NCBI GenBank assembly: GCA_022448985.1
Contig: JAKVCR010000078.1
Location: 1 to 33,667, forward strand
DNA length: 33,667 nt
Direction of reading: 5' to 3'
Origin: Roseibacillus sp.
Lineage (GTDB): Bacteria > Verrucomicrobiota > Verrucomicrobiia > Verrucomicrobiales > Akkermansiaceae
The translations under genes were made by a program, and so were the position numbers. The notes under the pieces are model-generated. The model worked only from the letters and a program-made list of their open reading frames with translations, had not been told where the DNA came from and did not search any database. This document shows, piece by piece, positions 16,172-24,291 of this stretch; position 1 is the first letter of the stretch; every line of letters begins with the position of its first letter.

Positions 16172-18364
16172 ATGGTTACGGGGGCTTTAAGATCGTCCTG
16201 GATCAGGGTGCTTGCGGCTTTCCGCCTCTGTATTCTACTCGGAATTTTCGGGAGCCCGGTCTTTGGAGGGGAAAAACCCGCGTTCGTGGATTATTGCGAA
16301 CGGCTTGAGCAGGAAATCCAGGGTCGGAAGCACGGATTCATGGCGGGGAACCTAACCTACTACGTTGGTGGATTTCATGCCAGTTGGCGACTGGTTGAGG
16401 ATGAGACGATTGGTTTGACGCACCCGTTTCATCACGATCTGAGAAGCCGGGGTGTCGGACTTCTGGAAAGCGAACTGGAGGGCACGGAACATACTGGAAC
16501 CGGGAATGATTATTACGGGTGGGAGTTTTACAAGGATACCCGGGTTCTCTACGGGAGCGTCATTGTCGATGGTAAACTCCATTCCCACCCAAGGCCGCAG
16601 AGTATGCGGTGGAGACCTGACAAACTTGTGTGTGAGTATGAGGTGGGAGGGGTAATGATCAGGGAAGAGAAATTCATTGCCTCCAATGATGCTGCAGCCT
16701 CGGTCATCACATCCTCAAGGCCTGTTACACTCAGCTTCTCGGGCCATAGCTTCTATCATCGAAACAGCGTTTCTTCCTCCGCTGCAATCAAGGTGGACAA
16801 GCGGAACAACGCTCTCGTGATTTTGGAAGGAGGAACGGTGAAATCGCGTCCGGATCCCGGGGGAAGAGAAAGAGTAGGTCCCTGTGTCTATACAGGGATG
16901 GCCACGGCCTTGTGCTCCTCGCGGGTGATGGCGGAAACCCTGCGTATCAACCGGGATGCCCGAGGGGTACAGCATTACGAATTTTCTGTGCCCTGCGACA
17001 GGGATGGAACTATCGTGTCGTGGGCCATGGATGATGATCCTGGGCGGGCTCTCAGTGCGGCTCGGGATATCCTCGGTAATCACCGGGCCTTGCTTTCAAA
17101 AAAGACTGCCGAGATGAATCGGCAGCTTAATGAGGAGATCCCGTGGTTTCGATGCCCGGACAGGCGATTTGTCGATATCTACTATTACCTCTGGTCCCTT
17201 TACCTCATGTATTACATTGAGGTTGGAAAGGGCTGGGAGCAAGAGGCTCATACTCAGACCGCGGTAAATAATTTCCTCGGCATGCATCGTTACGATGCCG
17301 CGTTCCAGATCAAGGTGGGGAGTTGGACAGGAACAAAGAGCAGGTACGCCTATGGCAACGTCCTGACATGGAAGCACCTCACGAGGAATGCGCGGTATCG
17401 CGAGACTCCGGATGGACTCCGGCTGCTTTCAGATAACAAGGGAATCTCCTGGCACAGTGGAGCTTATGGGGCGGAGACGTCAGAACACGTTCTTGGGGCG
17501 TGGCAGATTTATCAGCATACGGGGGACCTGAAGTTTCTCAAGAGGTGCTATGAAGATCACTTTGCCAGGCTGTTTTGGAAGCGCCTTCCCAGTGTTGCGA
17601 TGAATCAGTTCGAGGTTGCCGAGACTCTCGAAAAAATGGCCCGTTTGACGGGAAACAACGATGATGCAGGGCATTGGAGGAATATCATCCGGAGGGATCC
17701 GGAGCATGTGCGCCGCATGTTTGACGTTCGCTGGGAAATGAATGGAGTTCCTGGTTACTTTGCGGCTCCCGGGAATGGCATGCTCATGACGAACGGCTTC
17801 TGGGCCATGCGCTCGCCTTATTTCCCAAAGTCTTATGCGAGACGTATGGTTGAGGAGTGGGCGCTCGACAGGAAGAAGGGATTCTACGGAAAGTTTTTCC
17901 CCCTCGCAATGTCAAGGCAGTCGATGAAGCGGTTCAGCACCAAGGTTGACCATTCCTTTGGTTATACGCCGGACACCGCCTACTTCGCTCTCGACGGGAT
18001 CTTCCGGCAGGGATTGAAAGAGGAAGCCTCGGCGTTGACCCTGAATCATCTTGAGAACTACAACTATCACCGGGAATGGAATATCCCGGTGGCGCCGGAA
18101 GCCTACCGCCGTGACCTGACCTTGTTTGGCGATCAGTTCTCTAATTTTAATGCCGGGAAAATCCTTCTCTATCTGGAAGGACTGGGCGGCCTGTCGTATT
18201 CGGTTCCCGGGGAAACTATGACCGTTGTTCCAGCCTTGCCGGAGGAGTGGGATTGGATGGAGTTTCGCCTGCCAATTAAGAGCCAGTGGACGAGAATCCG
18301 ATATAGTAAAGGTGCGGGAGTGCAGGTTGCGGGGTGTCCGCTGCGGGTTGTTCTCAGGAATTGA
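16172..18364 (+). CDS. Exported six-hairpin glycosidase-like protein
   Basis: A 730-residue protein with a signal peptide near residues 15-32. The N-terminal part (to about residue 300) looks like a beta-sandwich. The rest looks like an (alpha/alpha)6 barrel, with motifs common in clan GH-G/GH63-like and related enzymes: WHSGAYGAETSEHVLGAW, FGYTPDTAYFALDG, and a C-terminal LEGLGGLSYSVPGETMTVVPALP type ending. I cannot name the GH family or point to catalytic acids with confidence. A role in trimming desulfated glycans is inferred from the two upstream sulfatases. The ATG at 16172 has GGAG very close by; a start at 16100 would add 24 charged residues before the signal peptide, so it is less likely. 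Confidence 0.75.
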   Translation: MVTGALRSSWIRVLAAFRLCILLGIFGSPVFGGEKPAFVDYCERLEQEIQGRKHGFMAGNLTYYVGGFHASWRLVEDETIGLTHPFHHDLRSRGVGLLESELEGTEHTGTGNDYYGWEFYKDTRVLYGSVIVDGKLHSHPRPQSMRWRPDKLVCEYEVGGVMIREEKFIASNDAAASVITSSRPVTLSFSGHSFYHRNSVSSSAAIKVDKRNNALVILEGGTVKSRPDPGGRERVGPCVYTGMATALCSSRVMAETLRINRDARGVQHYEFSVPCDRDGTIVSWAMDDDPGRALSAARDILGNHRALLSKKTAEMNRQLNEEIPWFRCPDRRFVDIYYYLWSLYLMYYIEVGKGWEQEAHTQTAVNNFLGMHRYDAAFQIKVGSWTGTKSRYAYGNVLTWKHLTRNARYRETPDGLRLLSDNKGISWHSGAYGAETSEHVLGAWQIYQHTGDLKFLKRCYEDHFARLFWKRLPSVAMNQFEVAETLEKMARLTGNNDDAGHWRNIIRRDPEHVRRMFDVRWEMNGVPGYFAAPGNGMLMTNGFWAMRSPYFPKSYARRMVEEWALDRKKGFYGKFFPLAMSRQSMKRFSTKVDHSFGYTPDTAYFALDGIFRQGLKEEASALTLNHLENYNYHREWNIPVAPEAYRRDLTLFGDQFSNFNAGKILLYLEGLGGLSYSVPGETMTVVPALPEEWDWMEFRLPIKSQWTRIRYSKGAGVQVAGCPLRVVLRN

Positions 18365-18508
18365 TCCTTAGAGGGGCTGGGATTCCTGAGGCACATGTCG
18401 GATGGAGTTATGAGGCCTTCTTAAACTGCGCTCCGTCAAAGCGTCAAAGAGGGCAGGTTGTGGAATAGATGGTTGCGTTCGGCCTCACGTGATTAAACCC
18501 TTCACGAG

Positions 18509-19789
18509 ATGAAGGTAAGCGCTCTCATGGTGACGGTTTCAATCGGTTCGGCCCTGCTTTCTGCCTCTGGATGGGCCCAGCAGAAGAAGCAGACGGTCTC
18601 CGGATTCAGCCATTCGGTGGAGACGGAACAGAAACCGTGGACCCATACCCGGTTCCTCAATAATCCGGATCATTTCCAGTTCGCCATTGTCTCAGACCGG
18701 ACCGGTGGTGTCCGGCGGGGTGTTTTTCCCCGGGCGGTCCGGAAGCTCAATGAACTGCAGCCTGAATTTGTGATGAGCGTGGGGGATCTCATCACCGGGG
18801 GTGCGAAACAAACCAAGGAATCGGTGCTGCTCAAGCAGTGGCAGGAATTCAATTCATTCATCAAGGGATTTGAGATGCCCTTCTTTTATCTGCCGGGTAA
18901 CCATGACGTCAGTAACGAGGTTGGGGACCGGGTCTGGGACAGGTTGTATGGGGTCCGGTACTATTCTTTCGTTTACAAGGACGTCCTTTTCCTCTGTCTG
19001 AACACCCAGGAAGGCCCCGGGTGGAGGCCTCCTTCCCTCGGGGAGGAGCAAATCCTCTGGGCCACTGAGGAACTCAAGAAACACCACAAGGCCCGGTGGA
19101 CCATGGTGTTCATTCACCAACCGTTGTGGTTAATGGAGGAGGGGATAGAAATCAGGCGCAATGGTAAGAAAACCCTGCGCAGATCCGACACCGGATGGCC
19201 TAAGGTGGAGAAGGCACTTTCTGATCGTAAATACACCGTCTTTGCCGGGCACATCCACCACTATGGAAAATACATCCGCAATGAACGTGCCTACTACATG
19301 CTGGGAACCACGGGGGGAGGCAGTCGATTGCGCGGGACTTCGTTTGGGGAATTCGACCACGCAACCTGGGTTACCATGACGGATAAGGGTCCCCGGTTGG
19401 CGAATCTCCTGATCGACGGGATCCTTCCGGATGATGTGACCACTGAGGCTCATCAGCAATTCTGGCGAAGCCTTGCCTTTGAGGAATATTTTGGCGACCG
19501 CTTGGCCCTTGATGGCAAGGTGCTTACCCTGCAACTACGGAACTTCTTTGATTTTGAGATAGAAGGCATGCTCATCTGGAAAATGCCCAAGGCCTCATCC
19601 TTGAAGCTCAGTCCTGTCAGGACGGAGATCACCTTGAAGGCTGGGGAGGAGAGAGCCCTGAAGTTTATGTTGGCGCATGCGCCAACTGCTCAGTTATCGG
19701 GTCCGCTTCCCCGGCTTGAGGTGAGGTTTGAAGGTGGGGATAACAAGTTGGCGCTGGAGACGATCCTCGATCTGCCAATCACGGAATAA
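18509..19789 (+). CDS. Exported calcineurin-like metallophosphoesterase
   Basis: A 426-residue protein with a signal peptide (residues 1-23) and a dinuclear metallophosphoesterase core: D63 (SDRTGG, where the usual D-x-H His is Arg-Thr), GDLITG (D93), GNHD (N131, H132), H203 in IHQP and GHIHHY (H248, H250). Loss of the first His suggests altered metal binding. The last 100 or so residues look like a beta-rich C-terminal domain. It would hydrolyse a phosphomonoester, phosphodiester or possibly a phosphonate ester outside the cytoplasm. It lies 144 bases after the glycosidase-like gene and ends at a strong palindrome, so it is probably the last gene of this + strand run. That 144-base gap shows no further gene. 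Confidence 0.88.
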   Translation: MKVSALMVTVSIGSALLSASGWAQQKKQTVSGFSHSVETEQKPWTHTRFLNNPDHFQFAIVSDRTGGVRRGVFPRAVRKLNELQPEFVMSVGDLITGGAKQTKESVLLKQWQEFNSFIKGFEMPFFYLPGNHDVSNEVGDRVWDRLYGVRYYSFVYKDVLFLCLNTQEGPGWRPPSLGEEQILWATEELKKHHKARWTMVFIHQPLWLMEEGIEIRRNGKKTLRRSDTGWPKVEKALSDRKYTVFAGHIHHYGKYIRNERAYYMLGTTGGGSRLRGTSFGEFDHATWVTMTDKGPRLANLLIDGILPDDVTTEAHQQFWRSLAFEEYFGDRLALDGKVLTLQLRNFFDFEIEGMLIWKMPKASSLKLSPVRTEITLKAGEERALKFMLAHAPTAQLSGPLPRLEVRFEGGDNKLALETILDLPITE

Positions 19790-19808
19790 GAGGACTTAAG
19801 TCCTCTTA
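19787..19808. terminator. Perfect 22-base palindrome, candidate bidirectional terminator
   Basis: TAAGAGGACTT (19787-19797) is followed by its exact reverse complement AAGTCCTCTTA (19798-19808). As RNA it gives a 9-base-pair stem with a TTAA tetraloop. The palindrome begins in the TAA stop codon of the metallophosphoesterase gene and lies between convergent genes. There is no T-run afterwards, so it may instead be a protein-binding site or a 3'-end stabiliser. The rest of the gap to 19872 shows nothing clear. Confidence 0.6.
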
Positions 19809-19872
19809 GGTCATGGGATTGGCAATGCCAGGATATGGCTGCCGGTAACCAGCACCGGATGATGATCCGAAT

Positions 19873-20982
19873 TCAGTTTGTCCCCAGATCAATGCCGAAC
19901 CAGGTTTCCTTGATTTCCTCAAGCCGCCCCGATCTCATCAGTTCGATGATGGTCTTGTTTACATCCACCCGGAGATTGCTTTGCCGCGGAAATATAAAGG
20001 CGTAGTCGTCCGGCGCAAACAGAGGGCCTACAACGGCGAGGGAAGTGGTAGCGTTATTCTGGGCATAGAACTTCAGCAGGGGGCTGTCATGAACAACCCC
20101 GCGAACCTGCCCTTCTGCGAGAGCGGCAGCCGCTTCATCAAGATTCCGGTATCCGCGGGTACGGTAACCCATTTTCTGGAGAGCTTTTTCACCGGCCGTG
20201 CCGCTGATCACCCCAACCTGTTCTGCACGCAGTTCAGTCAGGCCGCTGATTTCGGCATTCAATGAGCTGACGGTCAGGGAAGAGGTGAGGACGGCAGTGA
20301 TGACCGCGATGATTCCGATGCCGGCCAGCATCCAGAGAATGGCGATAAGGCGACCGGCAATTCCAACAGGAGCCTTGTTTTCACATCCGCCGCTTATGAG
20401 GGTAGCGAGCGACCACCAGATCGCTTCAATGAGCCCGCGCCGGTAACCATCGGGAAATTCATCACGGTTGATCTTCCTTTCACACAGCCAGATCAGGTGG
20501 GAGGCGGCGAGGAGCAGGGCGAGGACGACGAGGACGATCCTGATCATTTTCCAGTTGATTACCTTGGCCAGGGTTCGCCATCCGGCATCCCGGTTCAGGC
20601 CGGCGTCCTGGCTATTTGCCACAACCATCAACTGGAGTCCTGAATTGAATATGGGATGTGAAAATTCGACCTGATCGTAGCGACTTGGAAGAACGCTGAT
20701 GGCGCCGATTCCGACGTCATGTTCTCCATCCTCCACCAGTGACAGCATCTCCGGCACGGTTTCGGCGACCTCGTAATCACTTGTCAAATCCAGCCTGGTT
20801 TCAATTGCCTTCCAGAGTTCAACCGAAAACCCCCGAAGGATCTCGTCATCGAAAACAAAGGGAGGAGCGGACTTGGTGAGGACTTTAAGTGGCTTCTGCT
20901 CCCCCTCTTCCTGTGCAAGGGTGAGATCCTGCGAAAGGACAAGGCAGGCCAGGAGGATGAGGGCGTGAAAATGTTGCAGCAT
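19873..20982 (-). CDS. GluR0-like ligand-gated ion channel (periplasmic binding domain split by a pore)
   Basis: A 369-residue protein. Residues 1-23 form a signal peptide. Residues 31-140 and 253-365 are the two lobes of a family 3 solute-binding domain (R101 in LPSRYDQVEFSHP is the likely ligand carboxylate contact). They are interrupted by TM1 (146-166), a re-entrant P-loop (186-205) and TM2 (211-234), as in bacterial ionotropic glutamate receptors. The P-loop reads TLISGGCENKAP, so the K+-type TVGYGD filter of GluR0 is replaced, and ion selectivity is uncertain. A longer frame from 21087 would extend through the divergent sulfatase start, so the signal-peptide ATG at 20982 is chosen. It is probably an amino-acid sensor or channel in the inner membrane. 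Confidence 0.88.
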   Translation of the reverse strand: MLQHFHALILLACLVLSQDLTLAQEEGEQKPLKVLTKSAPPFVFDDEILRGFSVELWKAIETRLDLTSDYEVAETVPEMLSLVEDGEHDVGIGAISVLPSRYDQVEFSHPIFNSGLQLMVVANSQDAGLNRDAGWRTLAKVINWKMIRIVLVVLALLLAASHLIWLCERKINRDEFPDGYRRGLIEAIWWSLATLISGGCENKAPVGIAGRLIAILWMLAGIGIIAVITAVLTSSLTVSSLNAEISGLTELRAEQVGVISGTAGEKALQKMGYRTRGYRNLDEAAAALAEGQVRGVVHDSPLLKFYAQNNATTSLAVVGPLFAPDDYAFIFPRQSNLRVDVNKTIIELMRSGRLEEIKETWFGIDLGTN

Positions 20983-21069
20983 TCTTTTGAAGTGTTCGGC
21001 AGAATCGTATTCATGATTGATGTCCCGCTGCCAAGACTGAAAATGCGGAGTATCGAAAATGGCAAACCC
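20983..21069. promoter_or_regulatory. Divergent promoter region (channel / sulfatase)
   Basis: With the signal-peptide starts chosen here, 87 bases remain between the divergent genes and should contain both promoters. AATCGTATTCATGATTGAT (around 21003-21021) is the most AT-rich part. No confident -35/-10 pair was identified. Confidence 0.25.
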
Positions 21070-22824
21070 ATGGAGCGGAGAAGTCACCTATCCGCCATGA
21101 GTTGGATGCATATTTTTCTGATGGTGCTGGCGCTGACATTTGGGGCCAAAGCCCGGAAACCCAATGTTGTCCTCATCCTGACTGATGACCAGGGCTACGG
21201 AGATCTGAGTTGCCATGGCAACCCGCTCCTGAAGACGCCGGAACTGGATCGCTTGCATGCCGATTCGATCCGCTTCACGGACATGCATGCTAATCCGTTC
21301 TGCACCCCGACCCGGGCAGCGCTCATGACTGGCCATTATGCGACCCGGACCGGCGCTTACCGCACCAGCGCAGGACGGGACAGGATGCACTCCGACGAGA
21401 AGACGATGGCACAGTTTTTCGGGGATAGTGGTTATGCCACGGGGTTATTCGGGAAGTGGCATCTCGGTGACAATTATCCGCATCGACCCCAGGACAGGGG
21501 TTTTCAAGAGGTGCTCTGGCATCGATGTGGCGGGATAGGTCAGAGTGCAGATTACTGGGGAAACGACTACTTCGATGACACCTACGAACGGAATGGCAAG
21601 TTCGAGAAATTCAAGGGCTACTGCACGGACATCTGGTTTGAGGAGGCTCTCGGGTTTATTGAGATGAAGGCCCGGGAGAAGAAGCCGTTCTTTGTCTATC
21701 TCGCCACGAATGCCCCACATTCTCCCTTCCGTGTTGCGGCATCCTACGAGCAACCCTATCGCAAGTCTGCGGCCTGGAGGAAGGGCAAGGCCTCGAAGTT
21801 CTACGGGATGATTGCGAATCTCGACGAGAATGTAGGAAAGTTGCGCAGAAAACTGAAGTCCTGGGGCCTTGCGGAGAATACGATCCTGATCTTCATGACG
21901 GATAACGGTACCTCGGGTGGAGTGGAGATGGAGACGGATGGCCAGGTGGTAGAGGGAAAGGGTTTTAATGCGGGAATGAGGGGGAGGAAGGCATCGGTTT
22001 ATGACGGTGGCCACCGGGTACCTTTTTTCGTGCACTGGCCCGAGGGGGGATGGACCGGAGGTCGGGATATCGCCACCCTCGTCGCGGCTTATGACGTTCT
22101 GCCCACTTTGATAGAACTCTGCGGACTCGGGGGCCGGAAGAATGGATTCGACGGCCGTTCGCTGGCTCCGCTACTCGCGGAGAGGGGAGATTGGCCGGAA
22201 CGTGAACTGGTTCTGCAGTATCAGGGAGGGAATGGCTTTACCTACCTACCGGAAAAATGGAGTGACTCCGTTGTGATGACGGAGCGCTGGCGCTTGGTGG
22301 ATGGGAGGCATCTGTTCGACATCGAAAAGGATCCTTCCCAGAGGCACGATGTCGCACCGGATCATCCTGAGACTGTCCGCAGGCTTCGCATACGCTATGA
22401 GGAGTGGTGGGAGGAGGTGTCTCCGCGCATGCGGCCGGTCCGGATCCACGTAGGACATCCGGCCCAGCCCCGGGTGATCCTTACGCCTCAGGATTGGTAT
22501 ACGGCGATCGGGAATCCCCAGACCAGGATCAGGGAGCCAGCGACGGTGAGCGCCCCGCTCATGCTGCATGTTGCTCGATCCGGAGTCTATCGGGTGACTC
22601 TGAGTCAGTACCCGTTGGAAGCTCACCAGCCCATGGCCTCGAGCAGGGCGGTGTTGCGGATTGCAGGAAAGTCGGTGGAGAAGCGGATTAAAAAAGGTGA
22701 GAGCGCGGTCTCATTTGAGCTTCGGCTAATGCAGGGGGACGCGAACATGGAGGCGCTTCTGAGGATGGACTCCGGGCAGGAGGGGAGTGCCTATTATGTC
22801 TACGTGGAACGAATTGATGATTAA
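21070..22824 (+). CDS. Exported Cys-type sulfatase with C-terminal accessory domain
   Basis: A 584-residue protein. A signal peptide occupies about residues 1-28 from the ATG at 21070 (an ATG at 21097 is an alternative; a longer frame from 20965 is disfavoured because it buries the signal). The sulfatase domain has C78-T-P-T-R82, LTDDQGYGD, GKWHLGDNYPHRPQDRGF, NAPHSPF, MTDNGTSGG and GRKASVYDGGHRVPFFVHWP. From about residue 470 an extra beta-rich domain follows (with APLMLHVARSGVYRVTLSQYP). Such tails occur in large arylsulfatases of PVC bacteria, but their role is not known to me; substrate binding or stability is possible. It is divergent from the ligand-gated channel gene. Confidence 0.93.
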   Translation: MERRSHLSAMSWMHIFLMVLALTFGAKARKPNVVLILTDDQGYGDLSCHGNPLLKTPELDRLHADSIRFTDMHANPFCTPTRAALMTGHYATRTGAYRTSAGRDRMHSDEKTMAQFFGDSGYATGLFGKWHLGDNYPHRPQDRGFQEVLWHRCGGIGQSADYWGNDYFDDTYERNGKFEKFKGYCTDIWFEEALGFIEMKAREKKPFFVYLATNAPHSPFRVAASYEQPYRKSAAWRKGKASKFYGMIANLDENVGKLRRKLKSWGLAENTILIFMTDNGTSGGVEMETDGQVVEGKGFNAGMRGRKASVYDGGHRVPFFVHWPEGGWTGGRDIATLVAAYDVLPTLIELCGLGGRKNGFDGRSLAPLLAERGDWPERELVLQYQGGNGFTYLPEKWSDSVVMTERWRLVDGRHLFDIEKDPSQRHDVAPDHPETVRRLRIRYEEWWEEVSPRMRPVRIHVGHPAQPRVILTPQDWYTAIGNPQTRIREPATVSAPLMLHVARSGVYRVTLSQYPLEAHQPMASSRAVLRIAGKSVEKRIKKGESAVSFELRLMQGDANMEALLRMDSGQEGSAYYVYVERIDD

Positions 22825-22982
22825 GTGGGAATCGTGTTCTCCGGGAGAGGACCTCTGGTAATTCCTCCACTGCATACGGGTTTTCCGGTCCGAGATGAAG
22901 AATCGGATCACTTGGTTGCGCGAGTATTCGAAACTGGATTATTGCGAATGCTGCGCTAGGATTCTTCAAAATACTTAGGTTT

Positions 22983-24251
22983 ATGCGAACTCCCTTGAAT
23001 AGACGAACCTTCCTGAGGGGAAGCGGGGTGGCCCTGGCCCTTCCGATGCTTGAGGCAATGATTCCAGCGGCGCGGGCGGCTGGTCAGGCGCGCGGACCCG
23101 TAAAAAGGTTCGTCTGCCTCTCGAACAACTACGGGGTCTATCAAAAGGCGTTCTTTCCGGATGAGAACCAGACCGGCGCCGACTACGATATGCCCGAGAC
23201 TCTCAGGGGGCTTGAAAAGCATCGTAAGGATTTCACGGTATTCTCAAATCTCGACCACGGGTTCACCGGGGGGCACCAGGGAGTGCCCGTGCTGCTGAGC
23301 GGAGTTCGGCCTGTGCTCGCGCACAACTACGTCGAGGGCAATATAAGCCTCGACCAGAAGCTGGCAGAGCACCATGGAGCAGCGACGCGGTTTCCATCCA
23401 TGACCCTCGGGGTGCGGGAGCGTAATCTCCTTAGCTTCACCCGAACCGGAGTGCAGGTTCCCTCCATTGACATGCGGGCGGCCTATCGTGCCATGTTTTT
23501 TGAAGACACGGCCGACAAGAAGGCGGCCCAGGGGGAGCGCTATAAGCGACATTCCAGTATTCTTGATGTGGTCGGGGAACAGGCCAAGGCGCTTGACAGG
23601 CAACTCGGAAAGCAGGACCAGGAAAAGCTGGAGGAGTATTTCGACGCTGTCAGGACGATGGAGAAGAAGATCGTCCAGCAGGAGCCCTGGCTTCAGCGCC
23701 CCAAGCCCACGACGGATGTGAAAGAGCCCAATCCGGGGAATGGAACAGCAGAGCAACTCAAGGTCATGATCGAAATGATCGCGCTCGCCTTGCAGACTGA
23801 TTCAACCCGGGCCATCACGATGGTGAGTGGATTCGCTAACGGGGACTTTGGACTGAATGGGGGCTATCACGGATTCTCTCATCATGGGGAACGTCCCGAG
23901 CCCGTTGCGGCCCTGAAGAAGATCGAGGGCTTCCAGGTCACGATGATGTCCTACCTTATTGATCTGCTCAAGGAGCAGAAGGACCCCATCAACGGAGGGA
24001 CTCTCTTCGATCATACGGCCATCCTCTACGGATGCGGTATGGCCGCCGGGACACATCAGACTAAGAATCTTCCCCTTGTTCTCGCTGGTGGAGGCTTCAA
24101 GCACGGGGAACACAAGGTCTATCCGAAAGAAGATGCCCGCCGGGTGCCGGCAGCCAACCTCCTTCTCTCCATTCTGCAGAACAGCGGGCTTGAGATTGAC
24201 CGGTTCGGTTCAAGCTCGGGGACGCTGCGCGGATTGGAATGGAAGGCGTGA
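22983..24251 (+). CDS. DUF1552 family protein, Tat-exported (module 1)
   Basis: A 422-residue protein of the DUF1552 family, which in PVC bacteria is nearly always next to a DUF1592-type cytochrome gene, as here. The N-terminus has a twin-arginine motif (RRTFLRG, residues 7-13), hydrophobic region and AxA-like site, so export in folded form is expected. Family landmarks are VCLSNNYGVYQKAFFP, GGHQGV, DQKLAEHHG and LDRQLGKQDQEKLEEY. Late His and Gly clusters (GYHGFSHHG, LYGCGMAAGTHQT) look like the metal site of DUF1501/alkaline phosphatase-like folds; that is inference. Its biochemical role is unknown. The 158-base gap upstream contains no gene and probably carries the promoter. Confidence 0.9.
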   Translation: MRTPLNRRTFLRGSGVALALPMLEAMIPAARAAGQARGPVKRFVCLSNNYGVYQKAFFPDENQTGADYDMPETLRGLEKHRKDFTVFSNLDHGFTGGHQGVPVLLSGVRPVLAHNYVEGNISLDQKLAEHHGAATRFPSMTLGVRERNLLSFTRTGVQVPSIDMRAAYRAMFFEDTADKKAAQGERYKRHSSILDVVGEQAKALDRQLGKQDQEKLEEYFDAVRTMEKKIVQQEPWLQRPKPTTDVKEPNPGNGTAEQLKVMIEMIALALQTDSTRAITMVSGFANGDFGLNGGYHGFSHHGERPEPVAALKKIEGFQVTMMSYLIDLLKEQKDPINGGTLFDHTAILYGCGMAAGTHQTKNLPLVLAGGGFKHGEHKVYPKEDARRVPAANLLLSILQNSGLEIDRFGSSSGTLRGLEWKA

Positions 24252-24291
24252 GCAAGTAGCGGAGCTCCTCCCGCAACACGAAATCTTTCTA

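Noticed and set aside
20965-21087. Overlapping long starts of the channel and the fifth sulfatase
   Set aside because: Both longer frames put the signal peptides inside the proteins and would leave no room for divergent promoters.
23959-24291. Longer N-terminus for the PA14 cytochrome
   Set aside because: It overlaps the end of DUF1552 in another frame and places the signal peptide 111 residues inside the protein.
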